64,000 nucleotides of DNA from Pisaster brevispinus (lineage: Eukaryota > Echinodermata > Asteroidea > Forcipulatida > Asteriidae): assembly GCA_023634235.1 (NCBI GenBank), contig JAMKCF010000079.1, positions 315,001-379,000 on the forward strand, in the 5' to 3' direction. The notes beneath the pieces were generated by a model. The model saw only the letters and a program-made list of their open reading frames with translations, was not told where the DNA came from and did not search any database. A program made the translations under genes and the position numbers. Below are positions 46,741 through 60,257 of the stretch, one piece after another. The stretch's first letter is position 1. Each line of letters starts with the position of its first letter.

Positions 46741-49452
46741 ACTACAACTGAGACTACAACTGAGACTACAACTGAGACTACAACTGAGACTACAACTGAG
46801 ACTACAACTGAGACTACAACTGAGACTACAACTGAGACTACAACTGAGACTACAACTGAGACTACAACTGAGACTACAACTGAGACTACAACTGAGACTA
46901 CAACTGAGACTACAACTGAGACTACAACTGAGACTACAACTGAGACTACAACTGAGACTACAACTGAGACTACAACTGAGACTACAACTGAGACTACAAC
47001 TGAGACTACAACTGAGACTACAACTGAGACTACAACTGAGACTACAACTGGGACTACAACTGGGACTACAACTGGGACTACAACTGGGACTACAACTGGG
47101 ACTACAACTGGGACTACAACTGGGACTACAACTGGGACTACAACTGGGACTACAACTGGGACTACAACTGGGACTACAACTGGGACTACAACTGGGACTA
47201 CAACTGGGACTACAACTGGGACTACAACTGGGACTACAACTGGGACTACAACTGGGACTACATCTGGGACTACATCTGGGACTACATCTGGGACTACATC
47301 TGGGACTACATCTGGGACTACATCTGGGACTACAACTGGGACTACAACTGGGACTACAACTGGGACTACAACTGGGGCTACAACTGGGGCTACAACTGGG
47401 GCTACAACTGGGGCTACAACTGGGGCTACAACTGGGGCTACAACTGGGGCTACAACTGGGGCTACAACTGGGGCTACAACTGGGGCTACAACTGGGGCTA
47501 CAACTGGGGCTACAACTGGGGCTACAACTGGGGCTACAACTGGGGCTACAACTGGGGCTACAACTGGGGCTACAACTGGGGCTACAACTGGGGCTACAAC
47601 TGGGGCTACAACTGGGGCTACAACTGGGGCTACAACTGGGGCTACAACTGGGGCTACAACTGGGGCTACAACTGGGGCTACAACTGGGGCTACAACTGGG
47701 GCTACAACTGGGGCTACAACTGGGGCTACAACTGGGGCTACAACTGGGGCTACAACTGGGGCTACAACTGGGGCTACAACTGGGGCTACAACTGGGGCTA
47801 CAACTGGGGCTACAACTGGGGCTACAACTGGGGCTACAACTGGGGCTACAACTGGGGCTACAACTGGGGCTACAACTGGGGCTACAACTGGGGCTACAAC
47901 TGGGGCTACAACTGGGGCTACAACTGGGGCTACAACTGGGGCTACAACTGGGGCTACAACTGGGGCTACAACTGGGGCTACAACTGGGGCTACATCTGAG
48001 ACTACATCTGAGACTACAACTGAGACTACAACTGAGACTACATCTGAGACTACAACTGAGACTACAACTGAGACTACAACTGAGACTACAACTGAGACTA
48101 CAACTGAGACTACAACTGAGACTACAACTGAGACTACAACTGAGACTACATCTGAGACTACATCTGAGACTACATCTGAGACTACATCTGAGACTACAAC
48201 TGAGACTACAACTGAGACTACAACTGAGACTACAACTGAGACTACAACTGAGACTACAACTGAGACTACAACTGAGACTACATCTGAGACTACATCTGAG
48301 ACTACATCTGAGACTACATCTGAGACTACATCTGAGACTACATCTGAGACTACATCTGAGACTACATCTGAGACTACAACTGAGACTACAACTGAGACTA
48401 CAACTGAGACTACAACTGAGACTACAACTGAGACTACAACTGAGACTACAACTGAGACTACAACTGAGACTACAACTGAGACTACAACTGAGACTACAAC
48501 TGAGACTACAACTGAGACTACAACTGAGACTACAACTGAGACTACAACTGAGACTACATCTGAGACTACAACTGAGACTACAACTGAGACTACAACTGAG
48601 ACTACAACTGAGACTACAACTGAGACTACAACTGAGACTACAACTGAGACTACATCTGAGACTACATCTGAGACTACATCTGGGACTACAACTGGGGCTA
48701 CAACTGGGGCTACAACTGGGGCTACAACTGGGGCTACAACTGGGGCTACAACTGGGGCTACAACTGGGGCTACAACTGGGGCTACAACTGGGGCTACAAC
48801 TGGGGCTACAACTGGGGCTACAACTGGGGCTACAACTGGGGCTACAACTGGGGCTACAACTGGGGCTACAACTGGGGCTACAACTGGGGCTACAACTGGG
48901 GCTACAACTGGGGCTACAACTGGGGCTACAACTGGGGCTACAACTGGGGCTACAACTGGGGCTACAACTGGGGCTACAACTGGGGCTACAACTGGGGCTA
49001 CAACTGGGGCTACAACTGGGGCTACAACTGGGGCTACAACTGGGGCTACAACTGGGGCTACAACTGGGGCTACAACTGGGGCTACAACTGGGGCTACAAC
49101 TGGGGCTACAACTGGGGCTACAACTGGGGCTACAACTGAGGCTACAACTGGGGCTACAACTGGGGCTACAACTGGGGCTACAACTGGGGCTACAACTGGG
49201 GCTACAACTGGGGCTACAACTGGGGCTACAACTGGGGCTACAACTGGGGCTACAACTGGGGCTACAACTGGGGCTACAACTGGGGCTACATCTGGGGCTA
49301 CAACTGGGGCTACAACTGGGGCTACAACTGGGGCTACAACTGGGGCTACAACTGGGGCTACAACTGGGGCTACAACTGGGGCTACAAATGGGGCTACAAC
49401 TGAGACTACAACTGAGACTTCAACTGCGACTACAACTGAGACTACAACTGGA
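46741..49452. repeat. 12-bp minisatellite, about 226 phase-perfect units
   Basis: The unit is (A/G)CTACA(A/T)CTG(A/G)G with no insertion or deletion over 2.7 kb. Variants are grouped in blocks: ACTACAACTGAG (46741 to about 47045), ACTACAACTGGG (to about 47375, with a short ACTACATCTGGG block), GCTACAACTGGG (to about 47990), mixed ACTACAACTGAG/ACTACATCTGAG (to about 48675), GCTACAACTGGG (to about 49395), then a few ACTGAG units. On the plus strand one frame is open throughout as Thr-Thr-Thr-Glu, Thr-Thr-Thr-Gly or Ala-Thr-Thr-Gly from about 46726 to 49561, without any ATG. It begins about 60 bp from the acceptor of the CUB exon at 46680 on the opposite strand. Confidence 0.95.
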
Positions 49453-49484
49453 AGCTATCAACCAGATGCCTCAATCTCAAAACA

Positions 49485-49562
49485 CCAACCTCAAATCTCC
49501 AATTTCCAAACTCCAAACTCCAAACCCCAAACTCCAACCTCCGAACTCCACACTCCAATCTG
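49485..49562. repeat. CTCCAAA/CTCCAAC 7-mer array
   Basis: About ten degenerate copies of a CTCCAAA-type heptamer directly follow the 12-bp array, separated by about 30 bp. This is a short independent minisatellite. Confidence 0.7.
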
Positions 49563-49604
49563 AAAATGGTTGGTACAACCAAAATAAAGGACAAGGTAAT
49601 AACA

Positions 49605-52600
49605 TGCTGAAAATATTGATAGGGTTTAACAAGCGCCAAGAATTTAGTTAGGAAGTGTACGATTTCAAGAGAAGATCTAATACGCGAACAACCACTCTAA
49701 AAGGTGAAGCTGCCAACATTTTCATCTTGCAGTCAAGGAAATTTTCTACAATAATCTGGGCGATATGAAGAACATGGGGGAAAACCTAAAATAATTGGGG
49801 AAATTTTCAAATTTGTTTATCTGAACCAGGAAAGATGGATTTATTTTCAGGAAACTATCCGCAGAAACACGGAGAGTTGGCTGCTCTAAGGATGGCAAAA
49901 AAAACAGTTTCTTGACAATGTATATGAGCTGGATTGCGGGGCAAATTCACCTCCAACAAACAGCTAGATATAGATGAAAGTGTTTATTCGGAAATTAAAT
50001 TCAGCTCTCACACACTAAATTCTGACAAGTGGCAAGCAACATCAAAACCCTGCAGTTGCAAAAGCCATCATTTCGAGTTGAAACACAGACTCGAGGCCAG
50101 TAATTTTAGAGTCTGGCCAGTAAACTGATGACCAGACCAGTCCAAAGGTCTTATAAAATTTGTACCTTTTCATGAGCCGTGGGATGAAGAGGCGACACAG
50201 ACAGCACAAACTCATGAAGAAATAGCTGTGCCTACTGGACAAAGACAATTCAAAAGAACACATATGAAAAGTTTGGAAATAATCAAGTTCTGGGAAGAAA
50301 TTGCAGACAAATGAAATCACTCTTGTGTCAGTGCTTGTTCAGATAAAAAAAAAGTTTACACGTTAAACTGAGTAGATAATGGATTTCTCTCTTTATTTCT
50401 GGTCTTGTAACAGAAATTCTTGTCTAGTGCATATTTTAAGCAACATGCAAGCCCTGCATTCTTGTGGATTTCCCCATCAAATTCAAGCCCTGGAACAAGG
50501 GGCGAATTCCATAGGGCTTTTCAGGCTGACTACCGTCAGAAAAAAATATGGGGAAGAAGAAACCTCCTAAAAACTGAACTGTTGATTTAATTCACAAACT
50601 CTCTCTTCTACCAGATCTACTAATCCCGTATTATACCTTTAATAATACTCAATCGTACCTTTTCATGAGCCGTGGGAGAAGAGCTGACACAGACAGCACA
50701 AACTCATGAAGAAATAGCTGTGCCTACTGGACAAAGACAATTCAAAAGAACGCATATGAAAAGTTTGGAAATAATTAAGTTCTGGGAAGAAACTGCAGAC
50801 ACAGATTTTGCAAGTGTAACTTTTTTGTTTAGGACTGTGTCAAGTCAAGATAGAATGGAATATGCACACACAAGTGGCAAGTGGGCAATTGGTAGCAGGA
50901 GGGACTGACCAGAGATAAGTGACGACGTCTGACCAAATCAAGTTTTTTTTACACTTGGTCACTTAACTCCAACGGATTTTGAAATTATAAGTTTGCCTCC
51001 GCTGCTCAAAATCCAATCTGGATTGAGCCTGACCCATAATCTGACTATGCATTCATCCCTTGTTCTGATCTACAATAATTAGTGGAGTGTTGTGGCCTAG
51101 CGGTCCAGTGATGCAGACCTCACAGAACAGACTGGGCTTGTTATCAGAACACAAAAGGACACTTTAAATGTGGTTCCATTAGCCTGCATCACCTGCATAT
51201 GTTATGATCTGAAAGTCTTCAAACTATAAGTGAATGGCAAAAACTCAAAAAGCCTGAACTTTCTCAGGTGCAATCAAGAGTTCAAACAAGATCCCACTGA
51301 TGTAAGACTTGATTAATTAAAGAAATTATCAATAAACTTCAAATATTGATAGGGTTAAACAAGCGTCAAGAATTAAGTTTGGAAGTGTACGATTTCAAGA
51401 GAAGATCTTATACGCAAACAACCACTCTAAGGTCAAGCTGCCAACATTTTCATCTTGCAGACTAGGAAATTTTCTACAATAATCTGGGCGATATGAAGAA
51501 CATGGGGGAAACCTAAAATAATTCGGGAGACTTTCAAATTTGTTTATCTGAACATGGAAAGATGGATTTATTTTTAAGGCAACTATCTGCAGACAGGGAG
51601 AGTTGGCTGCTCTAAGGATGGCAAAAAAACAGTTCTTTGACAATGTATATGAGCTGGATTGCGAGGCAAATTCACCTCCAACAAACAGCTAGACACAGAT
51701 GAAAGTGTTTATTCAAAAATTTAATTCAGTTCTCACACACTAAATTCTGACTAGTGGCAAGCTATGTCACTACCCTGCAGGAGCAAAGGCCATTATTTTG
51801 AGTTGGAACGCAGACCCGAGGCCAGTATTTTTAGAGTTTGGCCAGTAAACTAATGACCAGACCAGTCCGAAGGTCTTAAAAATTTTGTCACTTGCAAATT
51901 ATACAAAATGTACATGTATATCACTAGGTAGTAACTTGAGAAAGAAAGATATAAACCCACTATTAACTTTGAGTCAATCTGCTAAGTATCTTTTAACTCT
52001 GTTATTGAACTACCCACCCCAAAAGACAAATGAAATCACTCTTGTGTCAGTGCTTGTTCAGATAAAAACAGTTTACATGTTAAACTGTGTGGATAATGGA
52101 TTTCTCTCTTTGATTCTGGTCTTGTTACATAAATTCTTGTCTAGTGCATATTTTAAGCAACATGCAAGCCCTGCATTCTTGTGGATTTCCCCAACAAGTT
52201 CAAGCCCTGGAACAGGGGCGAATTCCATAGGGCTTTTCAAATTGACTACCGTCAGAAAAAAAATATGGGGAAGAAGAAACCTGAAAACTGAACTGTTGAT
52301 TTAGTTCACAAACTCTCTCTTCTACCAGATCTACTAATCCTGTATTATACCTTTAATAATACTCAATCGTACCTTTTCTTGAGCCATGGGATGAAGAGCT
52401 GACACAGACAGCACAAACTCATGAAGAAATAGCTGTGCCTACTGGACAAAGACAATTCAAAAGAACACATATGAAAACTTTGGAAATAATTAAGTTCTGG
52501 GAAGAAACTGCAGACACAGATTTTGCAAGTGTAACTTTTTTGTTTAGGACTGTGTCAAGTCAAGATAGAATGAAATATGCACACACAAGTGGCAAGTGGG

Positions 52601-55600
52601 CAATTGGTAGCAGGAGGGACTGACCAGAGATAAGTGACGACGTCTGACCAAATCAAGTTTTTTTTACACTTAGTCACTTACCTCCAATGGATTTTCAAAT
52701 TATAAGTTTGCCTCCGCTGCTCAAAATCCAACCTGGATTGAGCCTGACCCATAATCTGACTATGCATTCATCCCTTGTTCTGTTCTACAATAATTAGTGG
52801 AGTGTTGTGGCCTAGGGTCCAGTGATGCAGACCTCACAGAACAGACTGGGCTTGTTATCAGAACAACACAAAAGGACACTTTAAATGTGGTTCCATTAGC
52901 CTGCATCGCCTGCATATGTTATGATCTGAAAGTCTCCAAACTATAAGTGAATGTCAAAAACTCAAAAAGCCTGAACTTTCTCAGGTGTAATCAAGAGTTC
53001 AAACAAGATACCACTGATGTAAGACTTGATTCATTAAAGCAATTATCAATAACTTCAAATATTGATAGGGTTAAACAAGCGTCAAGAATTAAGTTCGGAA
53101 GTGTACGATTTCAAGAGAAGATCTTATACGCAAACAACCACTCTAAGGTCAAGCTGCCAACATTTTCATCTTGCAGACTAGGAAATTTTCTACAATAATC
53201 TGGGCGATATGAGGAACATGGGGGAAACCTAAAACAATTCGGGAGATTTTCAAATTTGTTTATCTGAACATGGAAAGATGGATTTATTTTTAAGGGAACT
53301 ATCTGCAGACAGGGAGAGTTGGCTGCTCTAAGGATGGCAAAAAACAGTTCTTTGACAATGTATATGAGCTGGATTGCGGGGCAAATTCACCTCCAACAAA
53401 CAGCTAGACATAGATGAAAGTGTTTATTCGGAAATTAAATTCAGCTCTCACACACTATATTCTGACGAGTGGCAAGCAACATCATAACCCTGCAGGAGCA
53501 AAGACCATCATTTCGAGTTGGAACGCAGACCCGAGGCCAGTTATTTTAGAGTCTGGCCAGTAAACTAATGACCAGTAATTAAAGGCCAGTAGTTTTAGAG
53601 TCTGGCCAGTAAACTAATGACCAGACCAGTCCAAAGGTCTTATAAAATTTGTCAGTTACTTATACAAAATGTACATGTACGTCACTTAGGAGTAACTTGA
53701 GGAAGAAAGATATAAATCCACTGTTAACTTTGACTCAATCTGCTAAGTATCTTCTAACTCTGTTATTGAACTACCCACCCCATAAGACAAATGAAATCAC
53801 TCGTGTCAGTGCTTGTTCAGATAAAAACAGTTTACGTGTTAAACTGTGTAGATGATGGATTTCTCTTTTTGATTCTGGTCTTGTAACAGAAATTTTGTCT
53901 AGTGCATACTTTAAGCAACATGCAAGCCCTGCATTCTTGTGGATTTCCACAACAAATTCAAGCCCTGGAACAAGGGGCGAATTCTATAGGGCTTTTCAAG
54001 CTGACTACCGTCAGAAAAAAATATGGAGAAGAAACCTCCCGAAAACTGAACTTTTGATTTAGTTCACAAATTCTCTCTTCTACCAGGTCTACCACTCCTG
54101 TATTATACCTTTAATAATACTCAATCGTACCTTTTCATGAGCCGTGGGATGAAGAGCTGACACAGACAGCACAAACTCATGAAGAAATAGCTGTGCCTAC
54201 TGGACAAAGACAATTCAAAAGAACACATATGAAAAGTTTGGAAATAATTAAGTTCTGGAAAGAAACTGCACACATAGATTTTGCAAGTGTACATTTTTTG
54301 TTTAGGACTGTGGCAAGTCAGGATAGAATGGTATATGAACTTTCTCAGGTGCAATCAAGAATTCAAACAAGATCCCACTGATGTAAGACTTGATTCATTA
54401 AGGCAATTATCAATAAACTTCAAATATTGATAGGGTTTAACATGCGTCAAGAATTAAGTTAGGAAGTGTACGATTTCAAGAGAAGATCTTATACGCGAAC
54501 AACCACTCTAAGGTCAAGCTGGCAACATTTTCATCTTGCAGTCAAAGAAATTTTGTACAATAATCTGGGCGATATGAAGAACATGGGGGAAAACCTAAAA
54601 TAATTGGGGAGATTTTCAAATTTCTTTATCTGAACATGAAAATATGGATTTATTTTCAGGAAACTATCCGTAGAAACAGGGAGAGTTCTCTAAGGATGGC
54701 AAAAACCAGTTCTTTGACAATGTACAGTCGATACTCGTTAATACGAGTTCGGAAGATACGAGACGCCGGTTAATACGAGAACACGGATAATACGAGGTAT
54801 TTTTGCGGCCCCATGATGACAAAATGTATTGTTTTTCGTACTTTTAAAGCGAGATCGGAAAAATATTGTTGCGTAAAAGCTTACCGTTCAGCCAGATAAG
54901 TTTCTGAAATTACATGCTTGTTGCCAAACTATTTATCGGATCGGACCGGCTACACGGTTTCATCCGATCCGAAAATCAGAAACATTACGCTGGTAACATA
55001 TGCTTGAAATACTACTTCGCCTACAGGCCTAGCGGCTACCAGCGAAAGCAACGTTCAGCATAGGCGCTACGCAGTATCGAATCTGTCACATCATGGACAC
55101 ATGAACGGCAAGTTTGACATGACTTTGCTATGATTTTTATTTTGAGTTATACAAAATATTCAATTTCTATGATCGTAGTCAACAAAATTGCATTTATCAT
55201 TAATATTTTCGTGTACAGGATGCTCGTAAGAACTGTAGCCAACCGCTCCGTTCTAGCCTAGACACGTGTGTAGTGCATGCACTATGACGACGTGTGTATA
55301 CAGTACATGTTATTGTACGTGTAAATAGTGCGCTGCGTTTAAGACGAGGTTCGGATAATACGAGGAAAACGGGCCAGTCCAGCGGACCTCGTATTAACGG
55401 GAGTCGACTGTATATGAGCTAAATTGCGGGGCAAATTCACCTCCAACAAACAGCTAGACACAGATGAAAGTGTCTATTCGGAAATTAAATTCAGCTCTCA
55501 CACACTATATTCTGACAAGTGGCAAGCAACATCAAAACCCTGCAGGAGGAAAGGCCATCATTTCGAGTTGGAACGCAGACCCGAGGCCAGTAATTTTAGA

Positions 55601-57165
55601 GTCTGGCCAGTAAACTAATGACTAGACCAGTCAGAATGTCTTAAAAAATTTGTCAGTTGCAAATTATACAAAAAGTACATGTACATCACTAAGTAGTAAC
55701 TTGAGGAAGAAAGATATAAATCCACTGTTAACTTTGAGTCAATCTGCTAAGTATCTTCTAACTCTGTTATTGAACTACCCACCCCATAAGACAAATGAAA
55801 TCACTCTTGTGTCAGTGCTTGTTCAGATAAAAACAGTTTACATGTTAAACTGTGAAGATAATGGATTTCTCTCTTTATTTCTGGTCTTGTCATAGAAATT
55901 CTTGTCTAGTGCATATTTTAAGCAACATGCAAGCCCTGCATTCTTCTGGATTTCACCAACAAATTCAAGCCCTGGAACAAGGGGCAAATTCCATAGGGCT
56001 TTTCAAGCTGACTACCGTCAGAAAAAAATATGGGGAAGAAGAAACCTCCTGAAAACTGAACTGTTGATTTAGGTCACAAACTCTCTCTTCTACAAGATCT
56101 ACCGATCCTGTATTATACCTTTAATAATACTCAATCGTACCTTTTCATGAGCCATGGGATGAAGAGCCGACTCAGACAGCACAAACCCATGAAGAAATAG
56201 CTGTGCCTACTGGACAAAGACAATTCAAAAGAACACATATGAAAAGTTTGGAAATAATTAAGTTCTGGGAAGAAACTGCAGACACAGATTTTGTAAGTGT
56301 AACTTTTTTGTTTAGGACTGTGGCAAGTCAAGATAGAATGGTAAATGCACACACAAGTGGCAAGTGGGCAATTGGTAGCAAGAGGGACTGACCAGAGATC
56401 AGTGATGACGTCTGACCAAATCAAGTTTTTTTTACACTTGGTCACTTAACTCCAACGGATTTTGAAATTATAAGTTTGCCTCCGCTGCTCAAAATCCAAA
56501 CTGGATTGAGCCTGACCCATAATCTGACTATGCATTCATCTCTTGTTCTGTTCTACAATAATTAGTGGAGTGTTGTGGCCTAGCGGTCCAGTGATGCAGA
56601 CCTCACAGAACAGACTGGGCTTGTTATCAGAACACAAAAGGACACTTTAAATGTGGTTCCATTAGCCTGCATCGCCTGCATATATGATCTGAAAGTCTCC
56701 AAACTATAAGTGAATGTCAAAAACTCAAAAAGCCTGAGTTTTCTCAGGTGCAATCAAGGAAATTATCAATAAACTTCAAATATTGATAGGGTTCAACAAG
56801 CGTCAAGAATTAAGTTAGGAAGTGTTATACCTTTTATAATACTCAATTGTACCTTTTCATGGGCCATGGGATGTAGAGGCGACACACACAGCACAAACTC
56901 ATGAAGAAATAGCTGTGCCAATAGGCATGACTGGACAAAGACAATTCAGAAGAACACATATAAAAAGTTTGGAAATAATTATGTTCTAGGAAGAAACTGT
57001 ATAACTTTTTCTTTAGGACTGTGGCAAGTCAATGTAGAATGGTATATGCACACAAGCGGCAAGTTGGCAATTGGTAGCAGGAGGGACTGACCAGAGCAGA
57101 GTCAGCGATCAGAAGAAACCTACCGAAAACTGAACTGTTGATTTAGTTCACAAAATGTCTGAGAA
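49605..57165. repeat. Tandem array of a 1.7-kb unit, 4 copies plus remnant
   Basis: The landmark AATATTGATAGGGTT recurs at about 49612, 51343, 53059, 54424 and 56780. Units 1 and 2 are about 1.72 kb. Unit 3 has lost about 390 bp near 54335. Unit 4 carries a 686-bp insertion (54725-55410). The fifth is reduced by about 1.3 kb near 56825. Every complete unit contains a hAT-like segment (GGCCAGTAAACTAATGACCAG to TCAAGCCCTGG), a tRNA-like GTGGCCTAGCGGTCCAGTG segment in units 1, 2 and 4, and a 62-codon frame (TGQRQFKRTHMKSLEIIKFW) that drifts among copies without clear selection. It occupies the presumed first intron of the CUB gene. Confidence 0.88.
54725..55410. mobile_element. pogo/Tigger-like MITE, 686 bp, clean TA insertion
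   Basis: The ends are CAGTCGATACTCGTTAATACG and, inverted, CAGTCGACTCCCGTTAATACG, with repeated ATAATACGAGG inside. Both flanks are TA (54723-54724, 55411-55412). Sister units of the array carry the uninterrupted site GACAATGTATATGAGCT, which proves the insertion limits. No transposase is present. The TIR sequence and TA target are typical of the pogo/Tigger branch of Tc1/mariner. Confidence 0.88.
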
Positions 57166-57446
57166 CTGGAATTCATAGATGATAATAGAGATGAATAAAG
57201 TTATATTATTCCGTGCTGCAGACATAATTTCCAAACCAGACTAAACCAGAATGAGTGCTCCCGACTTGACTAATATTAGCATTCTCGCCACTGTCTTCAC
57301 TGACAAACGTTGCTGCCGTCACTGTTTAGTGTTTCTTTTCTCCCAAAAGTTGTAATGATCGTAACCTTGTCCGCAGAGAAACAAACCTAACTGCACAAAC
57401 GAACATGATAAACCGTAGAATAAGAGTAGAATAAAGTGAAATTTAC

Positions 57447-57559
57447 CTGAACATTCGCACACATGCAGTGCCTACATCTTCAATCATTCGAAGGCTGCAT
57501 TCAAAATGAAGAAGAAGAACAACAACAGCAAAAACGTAGACAGAAACCCGAGGTGTCAT
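57447..57559 (-). CDS. Signal-peptide first exon, probably of the CUB gene
   Basis: The ATG at 57559 (minus) opens a 113-nt exon, MTPRVSVYVFAVVVLLLHF followed by ECSLRMIEDVGTACVRMF, ending AG|GTAAAT. A hydrophobic core of about 14 residues behind Arg-4 and a Cys/Ser end make a plausible secretory signal peptide. The next coding sequence on this strand is the CUB exon set at 46.7-44.5 kb, about 11 kb away across the 1.7-kb array and the 12-bp array. The phase (two bases left over) does not cleanly match the first CUB exon, so an exon may be missing or damaged. Confidence 0.5.
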
Positions 57560-57599
57560 CTTGTCTTCAAAAAGCAAAATAATGCTGGAGAAACCCCGC

Positions 57600-59525
57600 G
57601 AAAATTCCAAACGCTAGTTTTTTGCTGTGAGGGCGCTGTACAATAAAACAAGCTACATGACCATTAAAAATTACGTCACTAGAATGCGACGTCAGCAACG
57701 TCATCAAAGTAAGCGCAAAATGAAGGGGGGGGGGGGTACTTCAAACATTTGAGAAACTAGTCATCCTTGATCTTTCAACTTTTCTGAATTCAGTAATGAA
57801 GATTAAATAAGTAAAAGTAAAATAATATGCATGTTATCGTAATCTGAAAACTGCATACGTTTACACAAAGACAAATTTAACCACTTTCGTCATTCAAGAA
57901 CTAATAATTGTTTTTATGCAGATGAAAATATGTTGTCAATCTTAAATTTGTAATCGACAACCTTTACGTTAATTAAATTAACAAATTAAATTGGAAGTGT
58001 CCAAATTCAACTACTCTTGCAATGATACTCTCAGAGCGGGTTTCTTTTTCACTATTGCCATGATGGGGACTTCTGAACTTATCAAAAAGTTGTTTTCCTT
58101 TTTCTAGTTTTTCGTTGGAATAACAATAATAAATTTAATATTAACATCAATATTTTTTTCCCAACAATTAATATTTTTCTTTTAACCACTTGTCGTACCT
58201 TTTAATTATTTTTGTATGGACGCATCCAATTGTGTATGTGTTCAATAAACTATCAAATATCGAAAAGAAAAGTAGTTTACTCAACCTCGTTATGTAATTG
58301 TGCGTGTTATGGATGAAAAATGGCGTATGTAACTGTGCTACTAACCACTAATCAATGGACCAAATTTGCCAGCTCAAAAATTTGGTATGTTCAGTTTGAC
58401 AGTTTTCAAGATTCTGAGCTTAAACTTACACTTTTACCAATAACGAAGAGTACATTCTTAGAGGTAGTTATTACTCAACCGCATAAGGCAAATGTACGTG
58501 AGACGCAAATGACATCTGCATAGATGTGATTAATTAACAGCCGATTAGTGGACCCAAATGTTAACCAACTCCAAAATTTGGTACCCAGTGTAACACTCGT
58601 TTAATGAGATTGAACCGGCTGCTTCAGAATACCCATTTGTCTTAGTCAGAATTCATGTCAGAGCATTTTGAGCAGTTTGAATATTGTTCGTCTCCGATCG
58701 AACTCAGATTGAACCAGCAGTTCAAAGAGGCAGTTGACTAATTAAAGTGCATGGGCCATTTTGCGTGTTATAGATGGAGAACGGCGTCTGTATAACTGTA
58801 CTTAATTAACCACTGATTACTGGACCAATTAAGCTACTTCAAAAAAGTGGTGTGCCCAGCTGGTTATAACAGTCTTCAAGAACCTGGGCTTATTTTTTTT
58901 TCACTGATAGTGAAGGATACAATTTTTTTAAAGGTAGTCTACTCAACCGCATGTGCATTGTACTTGCTAATGATGGAAAATGGCATCTGTAAAACTGTAT
59001 TTAACCACTAATTAGTGAACCAAATAAGGCAGCTCAAAAATAGCCACAACTATATACAGACACCATTTCCATTTATAATGCCTGTGCTTTTGAGTCAACT
59101 ACCTTTCTGAAAAGAATTTGTACCCTTCATTATGAATAGAAGCTGGCTAATTTGGCTCACGAATTAGTGGTTAATTAACTACAGTTTTTCAGATGCCATT
59201 TTTACTCTTTGCCTATTTATGCAGGGATTATACTTTTTTGCAAAAGAATCTTTAAAAGGATGTAAGAGCTATAAAAAGTGGCTCAACGTATTGTAAGAGC
59301 TCATCCCTATCTGCCAGAAGGGGAGCGGACTACCCGCTAAACTCAGAGACAAACAAATTACTCCAAAATGGAAACAGAAATGCAGGTACTCGCTCATCTT
59401 GTAATTCTCCCCCAAAGGGAACATAACAAAAGACAATATTATAAATATAAAGTCAATTAATAAAGCAAAACAAAGCAATTGGCAGAGATGAGGGAATTTA
59501 TGAGGACTCTCCTCACTTAATTAAC
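57600..59525. other. Spacer, diverged repeats, no gene seen
   Basis: AT-rich sequence. A degenerate tandem repeat lies at about 58290-59180, where TGTGCTACTAACCACTAATCA, GTACTTAATTAACCACTGATTA and GTATTTAACCACTAATTAGTG recur with GGACCAAAT and CAGCTCAAAA nearby (about 230-bp spacing, 4 units, the last inverted). A G11 run lies at 57725-57735. No exon was recognised. Confidence 0.45.
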
Positions 59526-60257
59526 AGTTAATGTAGAGACAAGGGAAGGAGGCCGGCCTCTATTTAAAATTATTTCTGGAATAAAGTTATGATTTGATAC
59601 AGATACTCACAAATAGCTCTATGACCCTATCCCTCCCTACTGAAATGCATTTGGAGCATGGCTAGAGTCATGCTTCGTACAAAATAAAGAAAAATAACAA
59701 GAGAAAATAAATGTGCTCTTGATCTCACTTGCTTAAAGCTAAAATGAAAAAGAGAATGAGCCTTAAGGTCGAGACTTCAAAATAAACTTTTCACTATAAA
59801 TATTCTAACAACCAAGTTGGAGGAGACAATTGAGCATTGAGGATGCACTTGGGTTCCCTACTTTATGACCACGCGACCCGAGTGGTCCATAAAAACAAAC
59901 AAGTGCGACCTAGAAAGGATTTATGAAAATGACATTTATATATGATTAAGATTTTAAGATTTATTAAAATTGACAAACTTCGTGACTTGAAGGTCAAATT
60001 ACAGAGTCATTACAATAGTAAAAATCGATAAGACATACTTTTTTTTTAAGGACACCTGAATAGCAAAAAATAGATAAGAAAAACAGATTGCACACTCGCC
60101 TTTAAAACAAAAACAGAACCACATAAACAAAAGAAACACCTCACTGTAGTTTAAAAGGGAAATGGAATAATTAAAAGGGACATAAATGTTTCAATAAAAC
60201 ATAAAATTAAATAAGAACCTCACTCAGACCACCACACACAATAAAATGGAGAAATAA

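Noticed and set aside
46726..49561. Mucin-like Thr-rich coding region
   Set aside because: There is no ATG, no signal peptide and no convincing exon borders, and it is opposite in strand to the local gene. Kept as a finding but not called as coding.
50672..56391. Repeated 62-codon frame as a gene family
   Set aside because: The frame is carried by the 1.7-kb repeat unit and shows no start context, domain or constraint.
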